Shown: piece after piece, positions 9,153-18,122 of the stretch
Layout of the letters: the number at the start of each line of letters is the position of its first letter
Position numbering within the stretch: position 1 is the stretch's first letter
The notes under the pieces: model-generated
Database searches by the model: none
What the model was told of the DNA's origin: nothing
What the model saw: only the letters and a program-made list of their open reading frames with translations
Assembly: GCA_947501845.1 (NCBI GenBank)
Contig: CANMXP010000003.1
Span: forward strand, 124,001-188,000
Reading direction: 5' to 3'
DNA length: 64,000 nt
From: an uncultured Flavobacteriaceae bacterium
GTDB lineage: Bacteria > Bacteroidota > Bacteroidia > Flavobacteriales > Flavobacteriaceae
Made by a program: the position numbers and the translations under genes

Positions 9153-9502
9153 TTTTAAGTACTTGTAAAAGCGATCTTGTACGCTTTATCGGATGTAATT
9201 TGGCACTTTGTCCGATTTTTATTAGTTTTTATCGATTTTTTGAATTAATTTTGTGATGTATTTACTTTGAATCGTCCGATTAATGATTTTTAATCAGCGA
9301 TTTGAACAAATGAAGTATTCTTCCCTCAGAATAAATTATAATTTTAACACGAAATAGTGATGCAATATGCTAAAAAAGGTATGCAAATGGTGTGCATTTC
9401 GTCGATTTTATGGTATTTAAAAGAATAATTTGATTTTTTAACGATTAAAATATGTAACTACTTGAATATAAAATAATTTAGATCTACCCAAATCTATTAA
9501 TT
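9153..9502. other. 350-base intergenic region before the surface-protein gene
   Basis: No coding region seen. It contains a plausible promoter (9239-9269), repeated TCCGAT words, and an inverted repeat ATGCA-N7-TGCAT at 9381-9397 next to TGCAATATGC (9361-9370). This leaves a predicted 5' leader of over 200 bases before the surface-protein ATG. Confidence 0.5.
9239..9269 (+). promoter_or_regulatory. Candidate promoter for the 1302-residue surface protein
   Basis: TTTG at 9239-9242 and TTACTTTG at 9262-9269 are separated by 19 bases. This fits the Bacteroidota -33/-7 pattern, with one mismatch in the -7 box. Transcription would start about 225 bases before the ATG. Confidence 0.4.
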
Positions 9503-12500
9503 ATGAAAACAAAGCTACTTTTTAGCCTATTTATGGCTTTATTTGTGTTTAATTTTTCTTTTGCACAGGATACAGATGGAGATGGAATACCAGATTCCAC
9601 AGATATAGACGATGATAATGATGGTATTATAGATACTTACGAATGTTCGGCATCTATTCAATTTAACAATGCGTCATTACTAACAGCTACAGATTTAGAC
9701 GATGTAAAAGCTGGAGAAAAAGTAATGTATTCTAATGCATTGTTCTTTCAAAATCAATATTACGATATAGTTCTTACCGTACTTACTATTAATGGTTCAT
9801 ATACTGTTAACTGTAATAATGAATTAAGGGTGAGTACATTCGATTCCAGTAGCGATGATTATGTAACATATTCATTTGATTTGGTTGAAGCTGGAAGTGC
9901 AACGCCAGCAAATCCTATAGGTATTCCAGCTGTTTTGTATGATATTATTTTGGAGTCACGAGATATTGATACATCATCGGGTGACGATTATACGGAAATA
10001 GCAGGATTTAACCCATCTACAGTTACATCTTCTGTAACGGGGTATTTAAGTGCTGCTACTAATTTAGAACAGGCAGGTTTTATTAATGGGCCAGACCCAA
10101 CGGGTTATACTTTATACAGATTAGACCCTACACTTGTTGCGCCGAATACGGATTGGGTAAACGAGCCAGATGATGGAGGAACACATGGTGATGATCCAGA
10201 TTTTTACTTATATATGGAGTTTGATAAGTTTTCACATGTCGATTTGTTATTTGGGGCTACTGGTACCGATACGAATACTTGGATAAGGTTAACAAATTTT
10301 GGAGTAAGTTCTAAATGTGATTTTGATGATGATCTTGTTTTGGATACGTTAGATATTGATAGTGATAATGATGGTATACCAGATAATGTGGAAGCCCAGC
10401 CCACTATTGGATATATTGCACCTAGTAATGTAGGTGCCAGTATTACAGATGCTAATTTTAATGGATTAGATGATGTATATGAATCTGCCATGGGTGGGAC
10501 AGATTTAAATCAATTAGAAGATACAGATGGCGATGGACTAAAAGATTATTTAGATAGTGATACCGATAATGATGGAACTCCAGATATTCAAGAAAACGGA
10601 CAAGCAAATACGCTTAATAATATTGATATTGATAACGATGGATTAGATGATAATCTAGATTCAATAACAGGTTATTTGGATGTGAATGACGAAGTTTCTA
10701 CGGGTGATATCACCGATCTTACCAATTCTTTTGGTGATGTAGATAGTGATGCTACCTTAGGAGGTGATTTAGATTATAGAGATTTATTTGATATTAACCC
10801 ACCTCCAATTGCTTCAATAGATTTTGATGGTATAAATGATTATTTATCCAGAACATCTTTCATAGACGGGTTAGATAATGTAACTATTATGGCTTGGGTA
10901 AAATCCGATTCTGGAAATTCTACTAATATGACTATTCTGGGAGAAGATACAGGATGTAAATTATGGTTACAAAACGGAAATACACCAACATTTACCACTA
11001 AAACATCAGGAAATTCTGAAGAAACCATAAGCTGTAGCTCTATTAGTTTTGATGAGTGGCATCATTTAGCAGCAACTTATACTAGTACAACAGGGTTAAT
11101 GCAACTTTTTGTTGACGGTGTTTTATTGAGTTCGGCAAATGTTGCAAGTACAGGAGCAGCCATTGAAAACACAGAAGATTCTAATGGAAATTTCGAAGTT
11201 GGTAGATTCTCAAATGATGTGGCAACTAATAAAGAGTATTTTAAGGGAGATATTGATGAAGTAAGAGTATTTGATGTGGTATTGACATCCGAACAACTTA
11301 AAAAGATGGTATATCAGGAAATTGAAAATAATTCTGGAAATACTATAGGCTCTATAGTAGGAAAAAATATTGAAGATACAGCTACAAGTAATACCGTTCC
11401 TTGGGTTAATTTAATAGCTTATTATCCAATGACAGATATTAAAAAGGGGACAACTACAGATTATTCAAGCTTTGATAAAGAATTGTATATAAATTATATT
11501 ACCACTATTCAAGATCAAACGGCTCCAATGCCTTATGTTACTTCAAATAATGGTAATTGGACCACACAATCAACATGGGAACATGGTGGTGTTTGGGATA
11601 TTGAAAATACAGCGACTAACAAAGATTGGAGTATTATAAAAATAGCAAGCGATGTTTCAGGTTGTCACGTCATTAAAACTGCAGGTTTAATAATAGATGC
11701 AGGTAGTACTTTAACAGTTCATGGTGAAAATCCTGTTGAGAACTCTTGGTATTTAGAGTTGAATGGTACTTTGGACTTGGAAGATGATTGCCAGTTGATA
11801 CAGACTGAAAACAGTGATCTGGTGACCTCGGCAACAGGTAAGATTTTAAGGCGTCAGGAAGGAACTTCCAATGTCTACCGTTACAACTATTGGTCATCAC
11901 CAGTAGGAGCAGTAGGAACTACAAGTTTAACAGATAACAATGCCTCGACCAATAACGCTAACAATACCCCGTTTAGCCTAAATACGATAAAAGACGAATC
12001 TGGAATTACCTTGTCGTTTACCTCGGCATATAATGAAGCAGGAAAGATTAGTACCTATTGGCTGTATACCTTTAAAAATGGACTTACCTATTGGGATTGG
12101 GCTAACCTTTCTCCAAGTACACCGTTAGAGGTGGGTGTTGGCTACACGCAAAAAGGAACTGGCAATGCTGGTGTTGAGCAACAATATATATTTGAAGGAA
12201 AACCAAATAACGGAACCATATTAGTGAATGTTACAGATGTTGGAGGTCCAGGATCTGTAACGTCTGTATCAAAAACAGAATACCTGCTAGGAAACCCCTA
12301 CCCTTCGGCTTTGGATATACACAAGTTTATCGATGATAATGTTGGCGTTATAGATGGGACTTTACAACTATGGCAGCAATGGGGTGGTGATTCTCATTAC
12401 CTTAACGAGTATCAGGCAGGTTATGCTCAGGTCAATAAGTTAGGTTCTGTTAGAGCATATCAATTTGTAGGTTTTTATGGTGCCAATAATGGCTCTCAAG

Positions 12501-13411
12501 ACGGAACGAAAACACCATCAAGATATCTTCCAGTTGGACAAGGGTTCATTACAGAAATTATTGCAGATGGAAATGTAGAGTTTAATAACAGTCAAAGGTT
12601 ATTCATAAAAGAATCTGCTGCAGATGGTACTTATAATAATGGTTCGACGTTCTTTAAATCGAGTGGAACAAAAACTAAAAAAGGCATTAACACTGCAAAA
12701 TCAAGCGACCAGAGCGGGATCATGCAAAAAATTCGTTTGGAGTTCAATTCGACCTCGGGGCCAGAAACAAGAAGGGAATTGCTTCTAGGTTTTAGCGAAA
12801 CAACTACAGATGGGTTTGATTATGGATATGATGCAGAATGTAATGAGTCTAACAATAACGACCTTAACCTGAATTTAGAAGGAAAGAATATGAACATACA
12901 AGCATATGGACCTATTACTGCCGATAAGTCAGTGCCATTAAATTTTAAATCGTCAGGAAATAATTCATTCGAAATAAGGATCACAGAGACAGAGAATCTA
13001 GAAGAAGGTTTGCAAGTCTATCTAAGAGATCATCTAACAGAAAGTTATTTTGAGCTAACCACCAATGAGGTGTATAGTTTTAGTTCTGAGCAGGGGAAGT
13101 TTAATAATAGGTTTGAGATCGTGTTCCAAAACGAGGCAAAGACCTTGAGCACGGAAGAAGCCGCATTTACGGAGAATTATATTTATTACCAAAATAGAAC
13201 GAATACGCTGTTCGCAAAGAAACTAAACAGTGACGTTAAAAAACTGGCTTTAATAAGTATGAGAGGAGAAACTGTTTTAGAGGTTGACAATGTACCAACA
13301 GGGAGCTTGGAGAATGGCTTTAAGTTTAGCAATATAGCAACAGGTGCTTATGTGGTCTGTCTAAGAACAGAGACAAATGAGGTACTTACCAAAAAAATTG
13401 TTTTTAATTAA
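9503..13411 (+). CDS. Large secreted surface protein: thrombospondin type 3 repeats, LamG-like domain, T9SS-type C-terminal domain
   Basis: A 1302-residue exported protein. The signal peptide ends at about residue 22 (FSFAQ). A calcium-binding thrombospondin type 3-like segment follows at once (DTDGDGIPDSTDIDDDNDG), with more Asp/Asn/Gly-rich repeats around residues 270-420. A LamG/concanavalin-like domain is near 435-600 (ASIDFDGINDY, WHHLAATYT, DIDEVRVFDVVLT). The second half carries a module common in flavobacterial secreted proteins (LLGNPYPSALDIHKFI, VGQGFI, RRELLLGF). The end, from ENYIYYQNR to KKIVFN, resembles a type A sorting domain for the type IX secretion system. Likely a surface adhesin or glycan-binding protein; its ligand is unknown. 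It stands alone, with its own promoter and terminator. Confidence 0.88.
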   Translation: MKTKLLFSLFMALFVFNFSFAQDTDGDGIPDSTDIDDDNDGIIDTYECSASIQFNNASLLTATDLDDVKAGEKVMYSNALFFQNQYYDIVLTVLTINGSYTVNCNNELRVSTFDSSSDDYVTYSFDLVEAGSATPANPIGIPAVLYDIILESRDIDTSSGDDYTEIAGFNPSTVTSSVTGYLSAATNLEQAGFINGPDPTGYTLYRLDPTLVAPNTDWVNEPDDGGTHGDDPDFYLYMEFDKFSHVDLLFGATGTDTNTWIRLTNFGVSSKCDFDDDLVLDTLDIDSDNDGIPDNVEAQPTIGYIAPSNVGASITDANFNGLDDVYESAMGGTDLNQLEDTDGDGLKDYLDSDTDNDGTPDIQENGQANTLNNIDIDNDGLDDNLDSITGYLDVNDEVSTGDITDLTNSFGDVDSDATLGGDLDYRDLFDINPPPIASIDFDGINDYLSRTSFIDGLDNVTIMAWVKSDSGNSTNMTILGEDTGCKLWLQNGNTPTFTTKTSGNSEETISCSSISFDEWHHLAATYTSTTGLMQLFVDGVLLSSANVASTGAAIENTEDSNGNFEVGRFSNDVATNKEYFKGDIDEVRVFDVVLTSEQLKKMVYQEIENNSGNTIGSIVGKNIEDTATSNTVPWVNLIAYYPMTDIKKGTTTDYSSFDKELYINYITTIQDQTAPMPYVTSNNGNWTTQSTWEHGGVWDIENTATNKDWSIIKIASDVSGCHVIKTAGLIIDAGSTLTVHGENPVENSWYLELNGTLDLEDDCQLIQTENSDLVTSATGKILRRQEGTSNVYRYNYWSSPVGAVGTTSLTDNNASTNNANNTPFSLNTIKDESGITLSFTSAYNEAGKISTYWLYTFKNGLTYWDWANLSPSTPLEVGVGYTQKGTGNAGVEQQYIFEGKPNNGTILVNVTDVGGPGSVTSVSKTEYLLGNPYPSALDIHKFIDDNVGVIDGTLQLWQQWGGDSHYLNEYQAGYAQVNKLGSVRAYQFVGFYGANNGSQDGTKTPSRYLPVGQGFITEIIADGNVEFNNSQRLFIKESAADGTYNNGSTFFKSSGTKTKKGINTAKSSDQSGIMQKIRLEFNSTSGPETRRELLLGFSETTTDGFDYGYDAECNESNNNDLNLNLEGKNMNIQAYGPITADKSVPLNFKSSGNNSFEIRITETENLEEGLQVYLRDHLTESYFELTTNEVYSFSSEQGKFNNRFEIVFQNEAKTLSTEEAAFTENYIYYQNRTNTLFAKKLNSDVKKLALISMRGETVLEVDNVPTGSLENGFKFSNIATGAYVVCLRTETNEVLTKKIVFN

Positions 13412-13433
13412 TTTAGTTATTCATAATAATCGC

Positions 13434-13465
13434 AAAAGAGCCAAAATATTTATTTTGGCTCTTTT
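13434..13465 (+). terminator. Rho-independent terminator after the surface-protein gene
   Basis: Perfect inverted repeat AAAAGAGCCAAAATA / TATTTTGGCTCTTTT with a two-base loop, ending in T-rich sequence. It starts 22 bases after the stop and could work in both directions. Confidence 0.8.
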
Positions 13466-13579
13466 GATTTATAAAAAACAAGATATGGTTAATGTTTTGT
13501 GTTTTTTAATTAAAAGTTAATACTTTATATAATTAACGATTTCTCTTTAATTTAACCCTCTATTTTTCCTAAAATTCCT

Positions 13580-13587
13580 TAAATTCG
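13580..13587 (+). promoter_or_regulatory. Candidate promoter -7 element for ileS
   Basis: TAAATTCG matches TAnnTTTG at seven of eight positions, 24 bases before the ileS ATG. No clear -33 element was found. Confidence 0.35.
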
Positions 13588-13611
13588 CATCCTTATTACA
13601 ATAGAGAGTAA

Positions 13612-16600
13612 ATGAGCACTAAATTTCCTGAATATAAAGGACTTGACTTGCCAAATGTAGCAAATGAGATACTGCAATATTGGCAAGAAAACAACATTTT
13701 TGAAAAAAGCGTTTCTACCAGAGAAGGTAAAGAATCATATGTATTTTATGAAGGTCCGCCATCGGCAAATGGACTTCCTGGAGTGCATCACGTTTTAGCA
13801 CGTGCTATTAAAGATATTTTTCCACGATATAAAACCATGAAAGGCTTCCAAGTAAAGCGTAAAGCAGGTTGGGATACTCATGGATTGCCTATTGAATTGG
13901 GGGTAGAAAAAGAATTGGGCATTACTAAAGAAGATATAGGTAAAACCATTTCGGTAGAAGATTACAATGCTGCTTGCCGCAAAGCTGTGATGCGTTATAC
14001 AGATGTATGGAATGATCTTACTCAAAAGATGGGTTACTGGGTAGATATGGACGACCCATATATTACCTACGACCCTAAATACATGGAAAGTGTTTGGTGG
14101 TTGTTAAAGCAGATCTATAATAAATCTTTGCTTTATAAAGGCTATACCATACAGCCATATTCACCAAAAGCAGGAACAGGTTTAAGCTCGCATGAATTAA
14201 ACCAACCAGGAACATACCAAGATGTTACCGATACAACAATAGTAGCTCAGTTTAAAGCCAAAACGGAGTCATTACCAGATTTTTTACAAAATGAAGGTGA
14301 TATTTATTTCTTGGCCTGGACAACCACACCATGGACCTTACCCAGTAATACAGCATTAACCGTTGGGCCGAAAATTGATTATGTTTTAGTTGAAACTTAT
14401 AATCAATATACGTTTGAACCTATCAATGTTGTTTTGGCTAAGAAGTTAGTGAACTATCAGTTTTCAGGGAAATTTAAGCAAGTAGAAGATAAGTCGGAAT
14501 TATTAAACTATAAATCGGGCGATAAAAAGATTCCGTTTTATGTGGTTAAAGAGTTTATAGGTAAAGATTTGGTTGGTGTTACTTACGAACAATTACTGCC
14601 TTATGCATTACCAAACGATAATCCAGAAAATGCATTTAGAGTTATTTCTGGAGATTTTGTAACAACCGAAGATGGTACAGGAATTGTTCATACGGCACCC
14701 ACTTTTGGAGCAGATGATGCTCTGGTTGCAAAACAGGCAAAACCAGAAGTGCCACCTATGTTGGTAAAAGATGAGCATGGTAATTTGGTGCCACTCGTAG
14801 ATTTGCAAGGACGATTTAGACCAGAAATGGGAGAACATGCTGGAAAATATGTAAAGAATGAATATTATAACGATGGAGAAGCTCCAGAGCGTTCTGTTGA
14901 TGTAGAGATTGCTATCAAATTAAAAGAAGAAAATAAAGCCTTTAAGGTTGAAAAATATAAGCATAGTTATCCTAATTGTTGGAGAACTGATAAACCAATT
15001 CTATATTATCCATTAGATTCTTGGTTTATTAAAGTGACCGATATTAAGGATCGTATGCACGAATTAAATAGCACCATTAACTGGAAACCGAAAAGTACTG
15101 GAGAAGGACGGTTTGGAAACTGGTTGGCGAATGCTAACGATTGGAACCTGTCACGTTCGCGTTATTGGGGAATCCCATTGCCAATTTGGAGAACTGAAGA
15201 TGGTAAAGAAGAAATTTGTATTGGGTCTGTTGAAGAGCTAAAATCTGAAATGGATAAAGCTGTTTCGGCAGGTGTTTTAGCAAAAGATATTTTTGAAGAT
15301 TTCGAAATTGGAAACAATTCTGAAGAAAACTATGCTAAGGTAGATTTGCATAAAAATATAGTTGATGATATTGTGCTAGTATCGCCATCTGGTCAAAAAA
15401 TGTTCCGCGAAAGCGATTTAATAGATGTGTGGTTTGATTCAGGTTCTATGCCTTATGCACAATGGCATTACCCTTTTGAAAATGCCGATTTAATTGATAA
15501 AGGAGCAACATATCCAGCCGATTTTATTGCTGAAGGTGTTGATCAAACGCGTGGTTGGTTCTATACCCTGCACGCCATTGGAACCATGGTATTCGATTCT
15601 GTGGCTTACAAAAATGTGGTATCTAATGGGTTGGTATTAGATAAAAACGGACAGAAAATGTCCAAACGTTTAGGAAATGCTGTCGATCCGTTTGAAACCT
15701 TAGGAAATTATGGTGCCGATGCAACACGTTGGTATATGATTAGCAATGCAAACCCTTGGGACAATTTAAAGTTCGATTTAGAAGGTGTTGAAGAAGTAAA
15801 GCGCAAGTTCTTTGGAACGCTTTATAACACATATTCGTTCTTTTCCTTATACACCAATCTAGATAAGTTTAATTATTCGGAAGCTGATATAGCCCTGGAA
15901 GATCGCCCAGAAATAGATCGTTGGATTTTGTCCGAATTGCATACATTAATAAAGAAAGTAGATGCTTTTTATGCAGATTATGAACCTACAAAAGCGGCAA
16001 GAGCTATTTCAGATTTTACACAAGATTATTTAAGTAATTGGTTTGTACGTTTAAGCAGAAGACGTTTTTGGAAAGGTGATTACGAGCAAGATAAAATTTC
16101 GGCATATCAAACGCTTTATACCAGTATGGTCACTATCGCTAAGTTAGGGGCGCCAATTGCACCATTTTTTATGGATAAATTGTATTTAGATTTAAACTCG
16201 GTGACCCAAAAAGAAGCATTTGAAAGTGTGCATTTAGCAAACTTTCCAGAATATAATGAGGCATTTGTAGATAAAAGCTTAGAGCGAAAAATGGAAAGTG
16301 CCCAAACAATATCGTCATTAGTTTTATCGTTAAGAGCTAAGGAAAAAATAAAAGTACGTCAGCCATTACAAAAAATAATGATTCCTGTTGATAATGAGGA
16401 GCAAAAAGAAGAGATATTAGCAGTTTCGGAATTAATAAAACATGAAGTTAATGTTAAGAGTGTTGAGCTCTTGGAAGAAGCTTCAGATATATTAGTTAAG
16501 CAAATAAAGCCCAATTTTAAGGCACTTGGTCCTCGTTTTGGTAAAGAAATGAAGCTAATTGCCAATGCTATAAAAATGTTTAATTCTGATGATATTAAAA

Positions 16601-17016
16601 AAATTGAACAAAATGGTGTTTTAGATGTTGAAATTAATGGAAAAAATATTACTTTAGGGCTTGAAGATGTAGAGATTACATCACAAGATATTGAAGGTTG
16701 GTTGGTTGCAAACGAAGGATCGTTAACAGTGGCTCTAGATGTTACAATATCTGATGACTTACGAAAAGAGGGTATTGCTCGAGAACTTATTAATAGAATA
16801 CAGAACCTCCGTAAAGATTCAGGATTTGAAGTAACAGATAGAATTGATGTAACACTTCAAAAAGACGATCATGTTATAAATGCTGTTAATGCGAACATAA
16901 CTTATATAAAAACAGAAACTTTAACTAACGAACTTGAAATTATTGATAAATTAGATAATGGTATAGAGATTGTTTTTGATGATGTAAATACCAAATTGTT
17001 TATACAAAAACATTAA
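13612..17016 (+). CDS. ileS: Isoleucyl-tRNA synthetase, IleRS2-like, with altered GVHH signature
   Basis: Charges tRNA-Ile with isoleucine in the cytosol. The 1134-residue length and the long C-terminal part without a Cys4 zinc site fit the eukaryote-like IleRS2 class. The N-terminal core has FYEGPPSANGLPGVHHVLAR. In other IleRS2 the aligned stretch is GLP-HxGH, so here the class I signature HxGH has its first and third residues swapped (G57-V58-H59-H60). The editing-domain region includes WTTTPWTLPSN. The synthetase core resumes with EGVDQTRGWFYTL, and KMSKR lies at 682-686. IleRS2 proteins resist mupirocin, and published work ties the GxHH form to hyper-resistance. Downstream, with 4 bases between, is the DksA-like gene. 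Confidence 0.97.
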   Translation: MSTKFPEYKGLDLPNVANEILQYWQENNIFEKSVSTREGKESYVFYEGPPSANGLPGVHHVLARAIKDIFPRYKTMKGFQVKRKAGWDTHGLPIELGVEKELGITKEDIGKTISVEDYNAACRKAVMRYTDVWNDLTQKMGYWVDMDDPYITYDPKYMESVWWLLKQIYNKSLLYKGYTIQPYSPKAGTGLSSHELNQPGTYQDVTDTTIVAQFKAKTESLPDFLQNEGDIYFLAWTTTPWTLPSNTALTVGPKIDYVLVETYNQYTFEPINVVLAKKLVNYQFSGKFKQVEDKSELLNYKSGDKKIPFYVVKEFIGKDLVGVTYEQLLPYALPNDNPENAFRVISGDFVTTEDGTGIVHTAPTFGADDALVAKQAKPEVPPMLVKDEHGNLVPLVDLQGRFRPEMGEHAGKYVKNEYYNDGEAPERSVDVEIAIKLKEENKAFKVEKYKHSYPNCWRTDKPILYYPLDSWFIKVTDIKDRMHELNSTINWKPKSTGEGRFGNWLANANDWNLSRSRYWGIPLPIWRTEDGKEEICIGSVEELKSEMDKAVSAGVLAKDIFEDFEIGNNSEENYAKVDLHKNIVDDIVLVSPSGQKMFRESDLIDVWFDSGSMPYAQWHYPFENADLIDKGATYPADFIAEGVDQTRGWFYTLHAIGTMVFDSVAYKNVVSNGLVLDKNGQKMSKRLGNAVDPFETLGNYGADATRWYMISNANPWDNLKFDLEGVEEVKRKFFGTLYNTYSFFSLYTNLDKFNYSEADIALEDRPEIDRWILSELHTLIKKVDAFYADYEPTKAARAISDFTQDYLSNWFVRLSRRRFWKGDYEQDKISAYQTLYTSMVTIAKLGAPIAPFFMDKLYLDLNSVTQKEAFESVHLANFPEYNEAFVDKSLERKMESAQTISSLVLSLRAKEKIKVRQPLQKIMIPVDNEEQKEEILAVSELIKHEVNVKSVELLEEASDILVKQIKPNFKALGPRFGKEMKLIANAIKMFNSDDIKKIEQNGVLDVEINGKNITLGLEDVEITSQDIEGWLVANEGSLTVALDVTISDDLRKEGIARELINRIQNLRKDSGFEVTDRIDVTLQKDDHVINAVNANITYIKTETLTNELEIIDKLDNGIEIVFDDVNTKLFIQKH

Positions 17017-17020
17017 AATT

Positions 17021-17401
17021 ATGAGTAAAGACGCAAACGTAAGATATTCTGACAAAGATTTAGCTGAGTTTAAGGTGTTAATTACAGAGAAAATAGAAAA
17101 AGCACAGCATGATTTAGAGCTTATAAAAAGCGCATATATGAACGACCATAATAATGGTACTGAAGATACATCGCCTACATTTAAGGCATTTGATGAAGGT
17201 AGCGCCGTGATGAGTAAAGAATCTAATTCTCAATTGGCAATACGTCAAGAAAAATTTATTCGCGATCTAAAAAACGCACTGATAAGAATAGAAAATAAAA
17301 CGTATGGTATTTGTCGTGTAACGAAAAAGCTAATTAATAAAGAACGTTTGAAATTAGTGCCTCATGCAACTTTGAGTATTGAAGCTAAAAACATGCAATA
17401 A
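17021..17401 (+). CDS. DksA/TraR-family protein lacking the zinc-finger cysteines
   Basis: A 126-residue protein of the TraR/DksA family, small regulators that bind RNA polymerase in the secondary channel. The N-terminal half is helical (KVLITEKIEKAQHDLELIK). The C-terminal part, YGICRVTKKLINKERLKLVPHATLSI, matches the zinc-finger region, but only one cysteine (C98) remains, with Val/Thr/Lys where the second Cys of CxxC would be, and no second CxxC pair. The tip carries Asp and Glu residues (FKAFDEGS). It may keep the fold without zinc. It sits between ileS (4 bases) and lspA, followed by a terminator. Which genes it regulates cannot be read from the sequence. Confidence 0.88.
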   Translation: MSKDANVRYSDKDLAEFKVLITEKIEKAQHDLELIKSAYMNDHNNGTEDTSPTFKAFDEGSAVMSKESNSQLAIRQEKFIRDLKNALIRIENKTYGICRVTKKLINKERLKLVPHATLSIEAKNMQ

Positions 17402-17420
17402 TAAAAAAATTATATATTAG

Positions 17421-17450
17421 AAACGTCTCGATTTAAATGAGACGTTTTTT
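17421..17450 (+). terminator. Rho-independent terminator after the DksA-like gene
   Basis: AAACGTCTC / GAGACGTTT stem with a nine-base loop followed by a T run, in the 61 bases between the DksA-like gene and lspA. It would give partial or full separation of lspA from ileS transcription. Confidence 0.8.
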
Positions 17451-17462
17451 GTTTGAAAAATT

Positions 17463-18101
17463 ATGTCCCTAAAAAAATCTATCGTCCTCATCGTTATTGT
17501 TTTGCTTATTGATCAAATAAGTAAAATATATATAAAAACGAATTTTAAGCTTCAGGATAGTGTTGAGGTTTTTGGTTGGTTTAAAATATTTTTTATTGAA
17601 AATGATGGTATGGCCTGGGGGACAAAGATTAGCGATTTCACTTCATTTATATCAGATAGGACAGCAAAGGTAATATTAACATTATTTAGGGTTACTGCTA
17701 TTTTCGTTATTGGTTACTGGTTGTATAATACCATAAAAAATAAAAACCCAAAAGTATTAATAATAGCTATAGCTTTAATATTTGCAGGAGCTTTAGGTAA
17801 TATTTTAGATTCTGTTTTTTATGGCGTTTTGTTTGACAGCAGTCGTAATCAAATTGCCACCTTTTTACCAGAAGCAGGAGGCTATGATGCTTTGCTGCAT
17901 GGAAAGGTTGTAGATATGCTGTACTTGCCTTTGTATAATGATTACCTGCCCGATTGGATTCCTTTTTATGGCGGCGAATTTTTTACGTTTTTTGAACCTG
18001 TTTTTAATGTAGCAGATGTAGCTATAAGCGCGGGTTTTATCATGCTTATTGTTTTTTATAAAAAAGCATTTCCAGCTACCAAGAAAGAGGAGGTTAATTA
18101 A
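17463..18101 (+). CDS. lspA: Lipoprotein signal peptidase (signal peptidase II)
   Basis: An inner-membrane aspartyl protease that removes signal peptides from lipidated prolipoproteins. There are four hydrophobic segments. The family motifs are VLLIDQISKIYIK near residue 13, a NDGMAWG stretch near 48, GALGNILDSVFYG near 109, VVDML with Asp151, and FNVADVAIS with Asp185. By analogy with characterised LspA, Asp151 and Asp185 are the catalytic pair. At 212 residues it is longer than the usual 160-170; about 25 extra residues lie between the GNILD and VVD motifs and about 15 more before NVAD. Many lipoproteins encoded in this window would be its substrates. Confidence 0.95.
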   Translation: MSLKKSIVLIVIVLLIDQISKIYIKTNFKLQDSVEVFGWFKIFFIENDGMAWGTKISDFTSFISDRTAKVILTLFRVTAIFVIGYWLYNTIKNKNPKVLIIAIALIFAGALGNILDSVFYGVLFDSSRNQIATFLPEAGGYDALLHGKVVDMLYLPLYNDYLPDWIPFYGGEFFTFFEPVFNVADVAISAGFIMLIVFYKKAFPATKKEEVN

Positions 18102-18122
18102 TGATCTATAAATTGTAAATAA

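Noticed and set aside
9569-9630. Asp/Gly-rich coding repeats considered as a DNA tandem repeat.
   Set aside because: The repeats are protein-level calcium-binding motifs with changed codons, not exact DNA repeats.
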